In this document: piece by piece, positions 26,694 through 35,376 of the stretch | Numbering within the stretch: the first letter of the stretch is position 1 | How the letters are laid out: the number at the start of each line of letters is the position of its first letter | From: Bog-532 sp963732345 | Lineage (GTDB): Bacteria; Actinomycetota; Actinomycetes; Streptosporangiales; Streptosporangiaceae | Reading direction: 5' to 3' | DNA length: 64,000 nucleotides | NCBI GenBank assembly: GCA_963732345.1 | Contig: CAVSZI010000021.1 | Coordinates: forward strand, 62,001-126,000 | Notes under the pieces: generated by a model | The model's database searches: none | Told to the model about the DNA's origin: nothing | The model's input: only the letters and a program-made list of their open reading frames with translations | Translations under genes and position numbers: made by a program

Positions 26694-27065
26694 ATGACCC
26701 ACACCAACAGCCCCGCCCTGCGGACCACGCTGGCCTACTACCAGGCCTGGACCAGTCACGACCTGGAAAAGGCCATGAGCTACATCGCCGACAACATGGT
26801 CTGCGACGCGCCGGCGGGCCGCCTGGAAGGCGCCGGGGCGTACCGCGGTTTCATAGGCCCGTTCATGCAGATCGTCACCGGCTCCAAACTGATCGCCGCC
26901 TTCGGTGACGAGGAAACCGCGCTAGTCATGTACGACACCGAGACCGTGCCGGTAAAAAGCGCTCCCGGCGCCGAGTACGTCACCGTCAAGGACGGCAAGA
27001 TCACCTACAGCCGGTTCATCTTCGACCGGGCCCCGTTCGACGCCGCCCGCAAGACCTCCGGCTGA
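26694..27065 (+). CDS. SnoaL-like / NTF2-fold protein
   Basis: A protein of 123 residues with the NTF2-like pattern: ALRTTLAYYQAWTSHDLEKA at the start, CDAPAGRLEGAGAYRGFI, and a C-terminal sheet ending VKDGKITYSRFIFDRAPFD. Such proteins are polyketide-cyclase-like or binding proteins, usually of unknown substrate. AGAGGAATAGCC precedes the ATG. Two bases separate it from the SRPBCC gene. Confidence 0.8.
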   Translation: MTHTNSPALRTTLAYYQAWTSHDLEKAMSYIADNMVCDAPAGRLEGAGAYRGFIGPFMQIVTGSKLIAAFGDEETALVMYDTETVPVKSAPGAEYVTVKDGKITYSRFIFDRAPFDAARKTSG

Positions 27066-27610
27066 GCCGGCACGGCCACCGGGAGCCCGCCACCACGGCC
27101 CGAGATGGCAGCTCTGCTTTGTTGTCGCCGAGTGTCGCCGCCAACGCACCTGCATCGCATAGGCACGGGCAGACGCACACAGAACCGCGCGATCCGTATC
27201 CGTCGCCAATGAGGCTGCCGGCCCGCGGCATCCTGGTGGTTGATTTCGTCCACATCGACGGTGCTCCTGCGCCATCGGGGTTCAAGTCGGTTCTGCGGGG
27301 GTTCAAGTCGGCTTCGCATGCAGAGTTCGTCGACCACCGGTGCTGTGATTCGCATGCCACGTCCGATCGCATAGCCGCGTTAACGAAAGTCCCCTGGCGT
27401 CTGTCGCTGGCGACGGTCGTAGTTACTCGCTTCGTTACTCAGCTCTCAGTTAAGACGAGCGAATCTGCGACCGTCCTCGATCAGTCTTCTGAGCTGGCCT
27501 CATTGTCCGCAGAGGTCGGTCGTTGTACGAGCAAGGCGGTCGTGGTTGTCACGCAATTGGACGCTCAGCGGCGGTTAATGGCTGCTGTCGGGAGCTTTTC
27601 GGTCAGAAAG
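27066..27610. other. Intergenic, no gene; a short direct repeat
   Basis: About 545 bp without a supported gene. GGGGTTCAAGTCGG-type sequence occurs twice (27279-27310), 21 bp apart. Base composition falls toward the promoter of the next operon. Confidence 0.5.
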
Positions 27611-27612
27611 GC

Positions 27613-27650
27613 TTGACATTGACCTCGCGTCAACCTTGCACGATGGGGCT
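27613..27650 (+). promoter_or_regulatory. MerR-type promoter/operator, probably leaderless transcript
   Basis: TTGACA at 27613-27618 serves as -35 and CACGAT at 27639-27644 as a plausible -10. They are separated by 20 bp, the stretched spacing typical of MerR-activated promoters. The spacer carries the palindrome TTGACCTCGCGTCAA (27619-27633). Seven bases past the -10 is the A of the ATG at 27651, so the transcript is predicted to be leaderless. The MerR regulator is the third gene of the same operon. Confidence 0.6.
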
Positions 27651-28727
27651 ATGAGCAACCTGAACCCGACTGAGCAGTCGGCGGGCGCGCCTGCGGAGGT
27701 CGACCCACTCGACCCGCGCGCTGGGACGGCCGGCCGCCGCGGCCCAGAGCATTCATCGGTGACTTCGGCGGCCCTCGGCCATACCGCCTTGGCCGTCGAG
27801 GCCCGAGGGGTCCGCAAATCGTTCGGCGACCAGGTGGTGCTCGACGGTATAGACCTCGACGTCGCCGCGGGAACCGTGTTCGCCTTGCTGGGCCCTAACG
27901 GGTCGGGCAAGACCACCACCGTGCGGATCCTCTCCACCCTCCTGGCGGCGGATGCCGGCGTGATACGAGTAGCCGGTCACGAGATAGGCCGGGAGGCCGA
28001 CCTGGTGCGAGCCGCGATCGGTGTCACCGGGCAGTTCTCGGCGGTGGACAAATTGCTCACCGGCCGGGAGAACCTGATAATGATGGCGGACCTCGCCCAC
28101 CTGAGCCGGGCCGACGGCCGTCGTCGGGCCGCCGAACTGCTCGACCGGTTCGATCTGTCCGAAGCGGTCGGCAAGATGGCAGCCACCTACTCGGGTGGGA
28201 TGAGCCGCCGCCTCGACCTGGCCATGACCCTGGTCGGCGCACCACGGATCGTCTTCCTCGACGAACCCACCACCGGGCTCGACCCGCGAGGCCGCCACGC
28301 CATGTGGCAGATCATCCGCGGCCTGGCCGCCGACGGGGTCACGATCCTGCTGACCACGCAGTACCTCGACGAAGCCGACCAGCTCGCCAACCGCGTCGCC
28401 GTGCTGGACCACGGGGTCCTTGTCGCCGAAGGCAGCCCCGAGCAGCTCAAGGCCCGTATCCCCGGCGGGCACATCCGCCTGCAATTCACCGACCCGCAGG
28501 ATCTGGAGACGGCCGCGCGCCTTCTCACCAGCGCCGGGCGCGACGACGAGACGATCAGCTTGCAGGTCCCGGGCGATGGCTCCGTCCCCGCGCTGCGGGC
28601 CTTGCTTGACCAGCTCGACCAGCACGCCATCGATATCGAAAGCCTGTCGATCCACACGCCCGACCTCGACGATGTGTTCTTCGCCGTCACCGGCCACCCC
28701 ACCGCCAGCGAGGACAATCAGCGATGA
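27651..28727 (+). CDS. DrrA-like ABC transporter ATP-binding protein
   Basis: Exporter ATPase of 358 residues. It has Walker A FALLGPNGSGKTTT, signature TYSGGMSRRLDLAMTL, Walker B RIVFLDEPTTGLDPRGR, a DrrA-type H-loop (ILLTTQYLDEADQLA) and the C-terminal DrrA extension (GDGSVPALRALLDQLDQHAI, TPDLDDVFFAVTG). Family members export hydrophobic drugs. The stop overlaps the permease ATG (ATGA). Transcription probably starts at the ATG itself. Confidence 0.92.
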   Translation: MSNLNPTEQSAGAPAEVDPLDPRAGTAGRRGPEHSSVTSAALGHTALAVEARGVRKSFGDQVVLDGIDLDVAAGTVFALLGPNGSGKTTTVRILSTLLAADAGVIRVAGHEIGREADLVRAAIGVTGQFSAVDKLLTGRENLIMMADLAHLSRADGRRRAAELLDRFDLSEAVGKMAATYSGGMSRRLDLAMTLVGAPRIVFLDEPTTGLDPRGRHAMWQIIRGLAADGVTILLTTQYLDEADQLANRVAVLDHGVLVAEGSPEQLKARIPGGHIRLQFTDPQDLETAARLLTSAGRDDETISLQVPGDGSVPALRALLDQLDQHAIDIESLSIHTPDLDDVFFAVTGHPTASEDNQR

Positions 28728-29524
28728 CCGCCCCCTATGCTGTCCGCGACACCGCGACCATGCTGCGCCGCAACCTGCGTCATATGCAGCGCTACCCCGG
28801 CGTCCCCGTCATGATGGTCTTCCTGCCGGTCATGTTTCTTCTGCTGTTCGTGTACGTGTTCGGCGCCACCCTGGGCAACGGACTAGGCCGCGGACTCGGC
28901 GGGCGCGATGTGTATGTGAACTATGTCTCCCCGGCTATCATCCTGCTCACCGTGGCCTCCAGCGCGACGGCCACCGCCGTCGGGGTCGCCAGCGACATGA
29001 CCGAAGGCATCATCGACCGGTTCCGCACCATGGCCATCTGGCGGCCCTCGGTCCTCGCCGGTCACGTGCTGGGCAGCATGATCCAGACCCTGCTGGCCGT
29101 GGCCGTCGTCATCGGCGTCGCGCTGCTGGTGGGCTTCCGCCCGACTGCCGGGGCGGCCGGATGGCTCGCTACCGTTGGTTTCCTGGCCATGATCACCCTG
29201 GCCCTCACCTGGCTGGGCGTCGCCCTCGGCGTGGTCGCCAAGACCGTGGGGACGGCCAGCAACACCCCCATGTTCTTGCTCCTGCTGGTTTTCCTCGGCA
29301 GCGGGTTCGTTCCCACCGCCTCCATGGCCGCCGGGTTGCGGCAGTTCGCCACCTACCAGCCGTTCACCGCCTTCACCGATACCGTGCGCGGCCTGCTCAC
29401 CAGCGGCCCGATCGGCGATCACGCCTCCGTCAGCGCCGCATGGTGCGCCGGGATCGCCGTCGCTGGCTACATTTGGGCGATGGCCCGCTACAACCGGGGC
29501 CCGGCAGCGGCGCCAGCGCAGTGA
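28724..29524 (+). CDS. DrrB-like ABC-2 permease
   Basis: ABC-2 family permease of 266 residues with six hydrophobic segments. MLRRNLRHMQRYPGVPVMM is the cytoplasmic start; VLAGHVLGSMIQTLLAVAVV and FLLLLVFLGSGFVPTASMAA are conserved core helices, followed by FATYQPFTAFTDTVRGLL. It pairs with the preceding ATPase by overlapping stop and start, and its own stop overlaps the MerR gene GTG. Confidence 0.92.
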   Translation: MTAPYAVRDTATMLRRNLRHMQRYPGVPVMMVFLPVMFLLLFVYVFGATLGNGLGRGLGGRDVYVNYVSPAIILLTVASSATATAVGVASDMTEGIIDRFRTMAIWRPSVLAGHVLGSMIQTLLAVAVVIGVALLVGFRPTAGAAGWLATVGFLAMITLALTWLGVALGVVAKTVGTASNTPMFLLLLVFLGSGFVPTASMAAGLRQFATYQPFTAFTDTVRGLLTSGPIGDHASVSAAWCAGIAVAGYIWAMARYNRGPAAAPAQ

Positions 29525-30348
29525 CCCGGCCACCCGCACCGCCGCCGACCCCATCCGACAGAGCCGTACTGACCATCAGCCAGCTCGCCGCTCACGTCGG
29601 TGTCACTGTCCGGGCCATCCGCCACTACCACCACCGGGGCCTGCTCGCTGAACCAATCCGTGACCGGTCCGGCTACCGCCGATACGACGCTCAGGCCGTG
29701 GTCGACCTGATCCGGATCAAGACCCTCGCCGACGCCGGGGTGCCTCTCAACCGGGTCCGTCAGCTCCTCGATAGCGACCCCGCCGAGTTCGCCAGTGCCA
29801 TCGCCAAGGTCGACCAATCGCTCCAAGAACGAATCAGGGATCTCGAGCAACTCCGCTGGCAGCTTGCCGGGTTGATGGCCGGCGAACGACTCGTCCTGCC
29901 CGCCGACGTGACCGATCTCCTCGACCACATGCGCTCCCTTGGTGTCAGTGAGCGGGCCATGACCCTCGAACGCGACGGCTGGACGCTGCTCATGGCTCGG
30001 GTGCCCGAGCAGGTGGCGCAGTGGGCAGCGGACAAGAAGGCCGCCCTCGCCGACCCCGACTTCCGGCGGGTTTACGTGGCCTGGGATCAAGCCTACGACT
30101 TGGACCACGACGACCCCCGCCTGATCGACCTGGCCGACCAGGCAGCTGCCTGGCTGGCGAAACAACCCCCGAGCCCGCCGCCACCAGGGTCCGAGGCCGA
30201 AATCTCGACCATCAACACCCTGCTGTCAGCTCAAGCAGCGACCGCGTCGTCGCCCGCATGGCGCCGCCTCGGGGAGCTGGTCTCGGAGCGGCTCAAATTG
30301 TCCGGGCCAGCGAAACCAAGCAAGCCCTCGGACAGACGTCAGGGCTGA
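29521..30348 (+). CDS. MerR-family transcriptional regulator
   Basis: A protein of 275 residues with an N-terminal MerR winged helix (LTISQLAAHVGVTVRAIRHY, LLAEPIRDRSGYRRYDAQAV), the dimerising coiled coil (QSLQERIRDLEQLRWQLAGL) and a C-terminal TipAS-like helical domain. GTG 29521 overlaps the permease stop. Placed at the end of the DrrAB-like operon, it likely activates the promoter at 27613 in response to the exported compound. There is no conserved Cys cluster, so metal sensing is unlikely. Confidence 0.9.
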   Translation: MTRPPAPPPTPSDRAVLTISQLAAHVGVTVRAIRHYHHRGLLAEPIRDRSGYRRYDAQAVVDLIRIKTLADAGVPLNRVRQLLDSDPAEFASAIAKVDQSLQERIRDLEQLRWQLAGLMAGERLVLPADVTDLLDHMRSLGVSERAMTLERDGWTLLMARVPEQVAQWAADKKAALADPDFRRVYVAWDQAYDLDHDDPRLIDLADQAAAWLAKQPPSPPPPGSEAEISTINTLLSAQAATASSPAWRRLGELVSERLKLSGPAKPSKPSDRRQG

Positions 30349-30494
30349 TTTCCTTCCATGGGTGTTCGGTCAGGAATCCTTCCTGACGACGGTCTAGCTA
30401 GTTAGCAGTTGCCACAGTCCGATCGTGACTTCCGCACCTGATCTCAAGCAGGATGAGTCACGATGTCAGCTACTCCTCCCGTCCTCGTGGCCAG

Positions 30495-30531
30495 GCCCCG
30501 TTAGCTCAGTCGGCAGGGCGTCTCCAGGGTA
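30495..30531 (+). pseudogene. 5'-half tRNA-Thr relic
   Basis: 37 bases match the acceptor 5' strand, D-arm and anticodon 5' stem of the intact tRNA-Thr at 34410, with two differences. Identity stops in the anticodon loop and nothing resembling the 3' half follows. Same orientation as the intact gene, 3.9 kb upstream. The break at the anticodon loop is where integrases of tRNA-targeting elements usually act, so it may be an attachment-site scar. Confidence 0.7.
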
Positions 30532-30699
30532 GGTATCCCGTTCGAAACGCTGTGCTGAACTGCGAAGATGCACGTGAGTGCCGACCGCTGTGCGTCAAAT
30601 AAGGCGCTCTAAACTTTGCTAGCGGATGTGCTGTCACTGTGTGACGCAAGTCATAGTCTGAGCTGCAGGTTTCTCGTCCACGAAAGGTGGGCGAGACGC

Positions 30700-30867
30700 A
30701 TGCAATCCGTGCCAGCTTCCACGACCGATGCCGCTGCTGACCGGCCGCGTGTGCTGACCCGGCAGGACGCCGATCGGCTGTCCGTGTATGAGGTGGTAGA
30801 CCGCTGGCTCAACCGCGAACCGTCCTTCATGCACGAGCAAGACCCAGAGCACCACCTTGTGGTCTAA
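30700..30867 (+). CDS. Small hypothetical protein, 55 aa
   Basis: ATG 30700 is preceded by AAAGGTGGGCGAG. The peptide is acidic and hydrophilic (RPRVLTRQDADRLSVYEVVD, FMHEQDPEHHLVV) with no signal or membrane segment. No family recognised. It stands alone downstream of the tRNA relic and convergent with the cyclase-like gene; the 243-bp gap after it holds no gene. Confidence 0.45.
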   Translation: MQSVPASTTDAAADRPRVLTRQDADRLSVYEVVDRWLNREPSFMHEQDPEHHLVV

Positions 30868-31110
30868 GGCCCGTTTCGCAGGCGGCGCCGAGTCCGGCGC
30901 TCCCCGCGCCGGGTTCCGGCCAGGAGGCTCGCCCGGCACACTCGCGCCGTCCCGGGCCTGGAAGCATCGCTATCAGGACCCGGGCCGCTCCTCATCCCCG
31001 CCCTTCGGGTTACTTTCACTTGTGCCCTCACCATGGTTTCGATCGTAGCTTCAATATGGTTGAACCCTTGGCAACACGGAAGCGGCTGAGTGAAGGCCCG
31101 GGTTAGCAAA

Positions 31111-31719
31111 CTAGACCAGCCCGCCGACCTTCACGCGTTGGGTCTGCTGGGCTAACGAGGATGGTGGACTGGGTAGGTAAATCCGTGCCTGAGCCTTTGT
31201 GCGTTTGACCTGGAACCTGACGGGCCGGAAAGCGTCCGGGCTGACCATGCTGGGGTAGCGGCAGACGATGCTGCGGTAGACAAGATCAGAGACGATAAGT
31301 GCCACATCTGTGCCGGTGCTAACGAGCGCCCTGTTGAGTGGTCGCGCGTTCAGCATACGGAACAAAAAGTTCACGTCACTGCCGATGAATCCGTGCCCGT
31401 CGTGGTCGACTGGCCCAAGATGGACTGCAGCGCGAAGCTGGATACGTGCCGCGTCGCAGGAAACATGGTTGTGGCGGCGGATCAGGCTGCAGATCCGTTC
31501 AGGTAGCGGGTCGATGACAGCCTTGGCGGCGATGCCGGGCGGGATGACGACTAGTGCGCCGTCGCCGCGGTCCTCCGCGAAGCACTCGCTCCAGGGGATG
31601 CCGGACCCGTCGAAGGCCTGCTCGAGGACCCGGTAAAGGTCTTCGTGCAGGTAAAGGCGGATATCGTCGTCACGATCGGACCGTGTAAATCCGGCGATAT
31701 CGACGCGAACAAGGCGCAT
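31111..31719 (-). CDS. Class III nucleotidyl-cyclase-like domain protein
   Basis: A protein of 202 residues that starts MRLVRVDIAGFTRSDRDDD, the metal-binding pattern of class III cyclases (D-I-x-G-F). It continues with CFAEDRGDGALVVIPPG, LRAAVHLGPVDHDGHGFIG and VNFLFRMLNARPLNRAL. This single-domain form is common in actinomycetes beside small unknown ORFs and XRE/DUF397 genes. Whether it makes a cyclic nucleotide is not known; the second metal Asp (EDRGDG) is present. ATG 31719 follows GGAGGG. Confidence 0.72.
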   Translation of the reverse strand: MRLVRVDIAGFTRSDRDDDIRLYLHEDLYRVLEQAFDGSGIPWSECFAEDRGDGALVVIPPGIAAKAVIDPLPERICSLIRRHNHVSCDAARIQLRAAVHLGPVDHDGHGFIGSDVNFLFRMLNARPLNRALVSTGTDVALIVSDLVYRSIVCRYPSMVSPDAFRPVRFQVKRTKAQARIYLPSPPSSLAQQTQRVKVGGLV

Positions 31720-31765
31720 ACCTGCCCTCCGGTGGGAGGGGCCAGCCTCTTGCTGGCCGGGCGGG

Positions 31766-32102
31766 TCACTGCGTCACCGTCGACATGGTCGACCCGGTGA
31801 TCGTGACGCGGCCGTTAGTGAGCGTCCAGTTGGCGATGAGCAAGCGGGCCGCGAACTCATCCTCGCGACCAGACCAGCTGAGGTACTGAGGTACCTGAGT
31901 CGCGGGACCGCGCGGGAATCCCCCGCGCCGCGAATACGGGACGCAGTAGCGTCGTGCATGACTCGCCTTCCTCCGAGACAGGAAATAATTTAAGGGCGTG
32001 AATTGCGCAAGCCGTGATCGGCGCTTCGTCAGCCTCGGCTACGGCAGCCGCGACGAAGTATCCGGGCACGTCTAGCCTTTGCCCCACTATAAGGCGCTTC
32101 AT
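31766..32102 (-). pseudogene. Hypothetical protein upstream of cyclase-like gene, frameshifted
   Basis: Reads MKRLIVGQRLDVPGYFVAAA through TTLLRPVFAARG in one frame. From a run of five G (minus strand, about 31919), the sensible continuation is in the next frame: PATQVPQYLSWSGREDEFAA, LLIANWTLTNGRVTITGSTM, stop at 31766. The merged product would be about 112 residues. It lies 46 bp upstream of the cyclase-like gene, in the same operon. Function unknown. Homopolymer location makes a sequencing error possible. Confidence 0.5.
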
Positions 32103-32292
32103 CCGTCACGGCGAGACTCTCTTATTTCGATGAGAGGCTCGAAATAAATTTCAGCTATCTGTGCGCCGAAAATTTCATGTGCGACACTTGGGCTAATTTC
32201 ACAGGGTGGTGCAGCGCAAGACTCAGCGCAACTTGCGCTGTAGTGAAGTTCGATTCGCCATAATGAGGAAATGTTATGGCGAATAGACGAAA

Positions 32293-32317
32293 GCCGCCGT
32301 CCTCAAGGGACGGCGGC
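32293..32317 (-). terminator. Intrinsic terminator after DUF397 gene
   Basis: Perfect 10-bp stem GCCGCCGTCC / GGACGGCGGC with a five-base loop, followed on the minus strand by TTTCG. It begins 23 bases after the stop of the minus-strand DUF397 gene. Confidence 0.75.
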
Positions 32318-32339
32318 ATTGGCACTATTAGATGATCCT

Positions 32340-32570
32340 CTAAAGGGTTGATGAAGTCCGAAGATCGGCGAGAAAGGCGGCCCAGGCTGTTGGTCTAAAG
32401 CGCAACGTGGGCCCTTCTATCGCCTTGCTGTCGCGGACACCGATGCGGCCACCTGCGAGGGAGTTAACCTCCAGGCAGTGCCCATTGCTCATGCTGTACG
32501 AGCTCTTCTGCCAGCCCCCGCCAAGATTACATTCGTCCCCATTGTCGTCTATCGAGGTTCTATCAACCAT
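32340..32570 (-). CDS. DUF397 family protein
   Basis: A protein of 76 residues with the DUF397 hallmarks GGGWQKSSYSMSNGHCLEVN, IGVRDSKAIEGPTLRFRPTA and a final WAAFLADLR. DUF397 proteins are small partners, probably antagonists, of XRE/DUF5753 regulators in streptomycete-like bacteria. Such a regulator lies upstream at 33232-34107 on the same strand, although 661 bp separates them, more than usual. Confidence 0.92.
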   Translation of the reverse strand: MVDRTSIDDNGDECNLGGGWQKSSYSMSNGHCLEVNSLAGGRIGVRDSKAIEGPTLRFRPTAWAAFLADLRTSSTL

Positions 32571-33231
32571 TTATAGCCCCTTCGGTCCGATTGCAAGCAA
32601 GCTGAACTGTTGTCCGACACACGAACTAACTGCTGGAAGGGCGCCCAATTTTTATGCTGAAGTAACTTGACCAAGGTTAAGTGACCGCAGCGTTATTTTT
32701 CCGGTGCCAGGTCGATAGCAATGATACGTGTTCACGAGGTGCGTAGTTACGGATAGTAAGAGTATGCCGCCCTGCTCGACCATGCAACTGATTCAGACGG
32801 ATACGCCGACTGTTCCATCGGTTCTGAGCACGTGCCCCTAGGAGGCGATCATCGCAACTCGACCGAAATACGAAGGAACCCTATTTTACTCACCTAAACA
32901 CAAGAAATAGGTACGTAGGGTGTGTCTGCGCCCATTGCTGAAAGAGCGGAAATCTCTAATTGCACTTTCTGGCAAGCCAATACCATTCGCCTAAGGTCAA
33001 TCGGAAGACCGGCTCTTGGGGTGCTTGTGTTGTGAGGGCTGGTCACCGGATAGAATAGGTAATTCGGCGCAGCCGCCGTTATCAGGCCTTGTACCTCGCC
33101 GGATCGGCGCCCGAAAGAGCCCGTCAGTGGACAGGCCTCCTGTGTCTGTAACCTTTTGCCGCGGCAAAAAAATCCGGTCGCCCTGCGCTGGCGCTCTTAG
33201 ACTTGCCCGGACCATGCCGACAGCCGCCAAG
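32571..33231. other. Low-G+C intergenic stretch, no gene
   Basis: Base composition is visibly lower than anywhere else in the window, with many A/T runs, and no supported ORF in any frame. Positioned between the XRE/DUF5753 regulator and its DUF397 partner, it looks like foreign or decayed DNA. Confidence 0.6.
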
Positions 33232-34107
33232 TCACGTATCCCACAGTTGCTTAGAGGTCTCCAAGATCATCTCTCGGCTTTCCGGAGGAGAGAGGGATTC
33301 CTCGGCAAGATGGCTGAAAGCGAGCCTGAACTGATGAGTATCAGTATCACCTTCGACGTACAATTCGTTGCTAAGGTGTTCGATGCTAACTACGTCGTGA
33401 AGTGACATCTCGTCAGCTTCGCCGAACTGGAGGATAGAGAAAGAGTCCACCGCAAGTCCATGATTCCTTGTAAGCGGTAGGATCTGAATTGTGACATTCG
33501 GCAGCTCGGAGGCTTCTGTCAGCCACTTAAGTTGTGCGCGCATCGCCGATCGGTCGCCGCGCTGCCGACGCAGGACTGACTCATCCAGGATCACCATATA
33601 TTCCAGCGGCTCATCACGGGTCAGGAGCTGCTGGCGGGTAAGGCGCGTCTCCAGGCGCCGCTGAATTGCTCTGGGTGAGATGGTCGCCACCTCGTCGTAA
33701 CCAGACAGGACCTCCCATGCGTAGTGTTCTGTCTGCAACAGCCCCGGAACCACGTTGATTTGCCACTCCAGGACTGACGTTGCTTCGGCCTCAAGGCCGA
33801 TGAACGCCAGATGCCCTTCGGTCAAGACGTCGGAGTAGGCCTGCCACCAGCCCTTGTAGGTCGCTTCCTCGGCCAGAGCTAGCAACTGCTCGCGATGGCT
33901 GCCCTGGACTCCGTAGAACTCCAGGAGCCTCGCAACGTCAGCAGGCTTCAGGCCACCTTGCGCCAGCTCGTATCGACTGATCTTGGCCTTTGACCAGCCA
34001 AGGGCCTTCCCGACGTCCTCGGCGGTCCGTTGCGTGCTGGCACGGAGACGACGAAGCTCGGCGGCAAGACGCCGACGCCGGACCGTTGGGCTGCCGGAGG
34101 TGGGCAA
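33232..34107 (-). CDS. XRE-family regulator with DUF5753 domain
   Basis: A protein of 291 residues. The N-terminal helix-turn-helix is near residues 10-65 (RRLAAELRRLRASTQRTAED, ALGWSKAKISRYELAQGGLK), followed by the DUF5753 domain (LEAEATSVLEWQINVVPGLL, EYMVILDESVLRRQRGD, ITIQILPLTRN-like segment, DTHQFRLAFSHLAEESLSP). TTG 34107 is the only suitable start, with GGAG eight bases upstream. Family members pair with DUF397 proteins to control development or secondary metabolism. The next 302 bp before the tRNA hold no gene. Confidence 0.9.
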   Translation of the reverse strand: MPTSGSPTVRRRRLAAELRRLRASTQRTAEDVGKALGWSKAKISRYELAQGGLKPADVARLLEFYGVQGSHREQLLALAEEATYKGWWQAYSDVLTEGHLAFIGLEAEATSVLEWQINVVPGLLQTEHYAWEVLSGYDEVATISPRAIQRRLETRLTRQQLLTRDEPLEYMVILDESVLRRQRGDRSAMRAQLKWLTEASELPNVTIQILPLTRNHGLAVDSFSILQFGEADEMSLHDVVSIEHLSNELYVEGDTDTHQFRLAFSHLAEESLSPPESREMILETSKQLWDT

Positions 34108-34409
34108 TTAATACTCCGTTGCCTGCGTGATTCTCAGAACGGGTATCGTGTGGGACGACTGAGATAGGTGACTGCCAGTCCTCGTCAAAAGATGCCTCGA
34201 CTCCTGATGAGGGTCTCAGGAGGCTCAGTCTTCTTGCAACCGTCCGTGGTGGTGAGGTTCGGCCGCTTCACGGAGGTGGGCGCGAGGGTTCAGGGCGGCT
34301 CCGGCGCAAGGACGTCCGGAGTACGGTAAGCTCTCCCAGGCCGGTTAGGGAACGCCCGCGCAGGGGACCCGGAGCCAGGCCAACCCCCAGGCACAACAAC
34401 TGAAGACAG

Positions 34410-34482
34410 GCCCCGTTAGCTCAGTCGGCAGAGCGTCTCCATGGTAAGGAGAAGGTCTACGGTTCGATTCCGTAACGGGGCT
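34410..34482 (+). tRNA. tRNA-Thr (anticodon GGT)
   Basis: Complete cloverleaf of 73 bases: acceptor GCCCCGT/ACGGGGC, D-arm GCTC/GAGC, anticodon stem TCTCC/GGAGA with loop ATGGTAA (GGT, Thr), T-arm TACGG-TTCGATT-CCGTA. The discriminator T is followed by encoded CCA (34483-34485). The 3' end faces an integrase gene 57 bp away, so this tRNA is the likely attachment site of the adjacent element. Confidence 0.95.
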
Positions 34483-34539
34483 CCAGGTCACGAGGCTTTC
34501 CGGACCTCGGGTTTCATGATCAAGAGACTAACCAAGCGA

Positions 34540-35376
34540 CTACGGCGTAGCCGCCGTGTCGTCCTCGCCTTCTTCGGTCTCTGTCTCGTCGCCGAAGACG
34601 GTGTCCATGACGCTCGCGCCGCCGCGGATGGCGGGCACGATCACGTGCCGGTATACGGTCTCGGTGACGTGGGTGGACTTGTGGCCCACGGTGTCGCTGA
34701 TCTCCTGCAACGGCACGCCGTTGCTGCTCATGATCGACACCGCGGTGTGCCGTCCTTCGTGGGCGTGCCAGTGACCGATGCCGGCCCGCCGGGTCATCTT
34801 GCTGAACCGCCAGTTGAGTGCCTTGCTGGTGTACATGCGCCCGTCCTCGTGGCAGAACACGAGGTTGTTGTTGTGCCAGTCGGCACCCGCGGCGAGCCGT
34901 TCCGCGGCCTGGCGCTTCCGGTGCGCCACCAGCGCGGTGACGGCGCGCCTGGGCAGGACGAGGGATCGCTTGGACTTCGGCGTCTTGACGTCACCGGTCC
35001 GGCTGGCTGACCGCCACACGTGGATGACCCCTTTGGCGAGGTCCACGTGTTCCCACGAAAGCTTGCGCAGCTCCCCGGGACGAAGGCCGAGCGTAAGTGA
35101 CAGCACGAACAGCGCTTCCAGCCTGCCGTTGGCTTCGGTGTGGTCGTCCAGGCCGAGTTCCGTCCGGCAGAAGTGGCAGGTGATCCCGGCCAGATCGGTG
35201 CCGACCTCGGCGACGGCAGCCTTGAGGCGCGTCCATGTGCCGCACGCCAGCTCGCCAGCCTCGGTGGCCGCATGGGTCGCCGCGTACTGGCCCCGGCTCA
35301 CCTTCACCACCTTGACGTACGCCGTCGCCCGACCGCTCGCGGCCTGGAGGACCCTGCCCGCCTGTTCCTCACTCAT
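34540..35376 (-). CDS. int: Tyrosine recombinase (integrase), catalytic part
   Basis: A 278-residue C-terminal part of an AICE-type integrase. All catalytic elements are present: Arg in TLGLRPGELRKLSWEHVD, Lys in DVKTPKSKRSLVLP, HxxR in WHAHEGRHTAVSI, His in VGHKSTH and the nucleophile Tyr in VTETVYRHV. The N-terminal DNA-binding part is a separate overlapping ORF (35373-35921) because of a one-base shift. It catalyses integration into and excision from the tRNA-Thr site. Confidence 0.85.
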   Translation of the reverse strand: MSEEQAGRVLQAASGRATAYVKVVKVSRGQYAATHAATEAGELACGTWTRLKAAVAEVGTDLAGITCHFCRTELGLDDHTEANGRLEALFVLSLTLGLRPGELRKLSWEHVDLAKGVIHVWRSASRTGDVKTPKSKRSLVLPRRAVTALVAHRKRQAAERLAAGADWHNNNLVFCHEDGRMYTSKALNWRFSKMTRRAGIGHWHAHEGRHTAVSIMSSNGVPLQEISDTVGHKSTHVTETVYRHVIVPAIRGGASVMDTVFGDETETEEGEDDTAATP

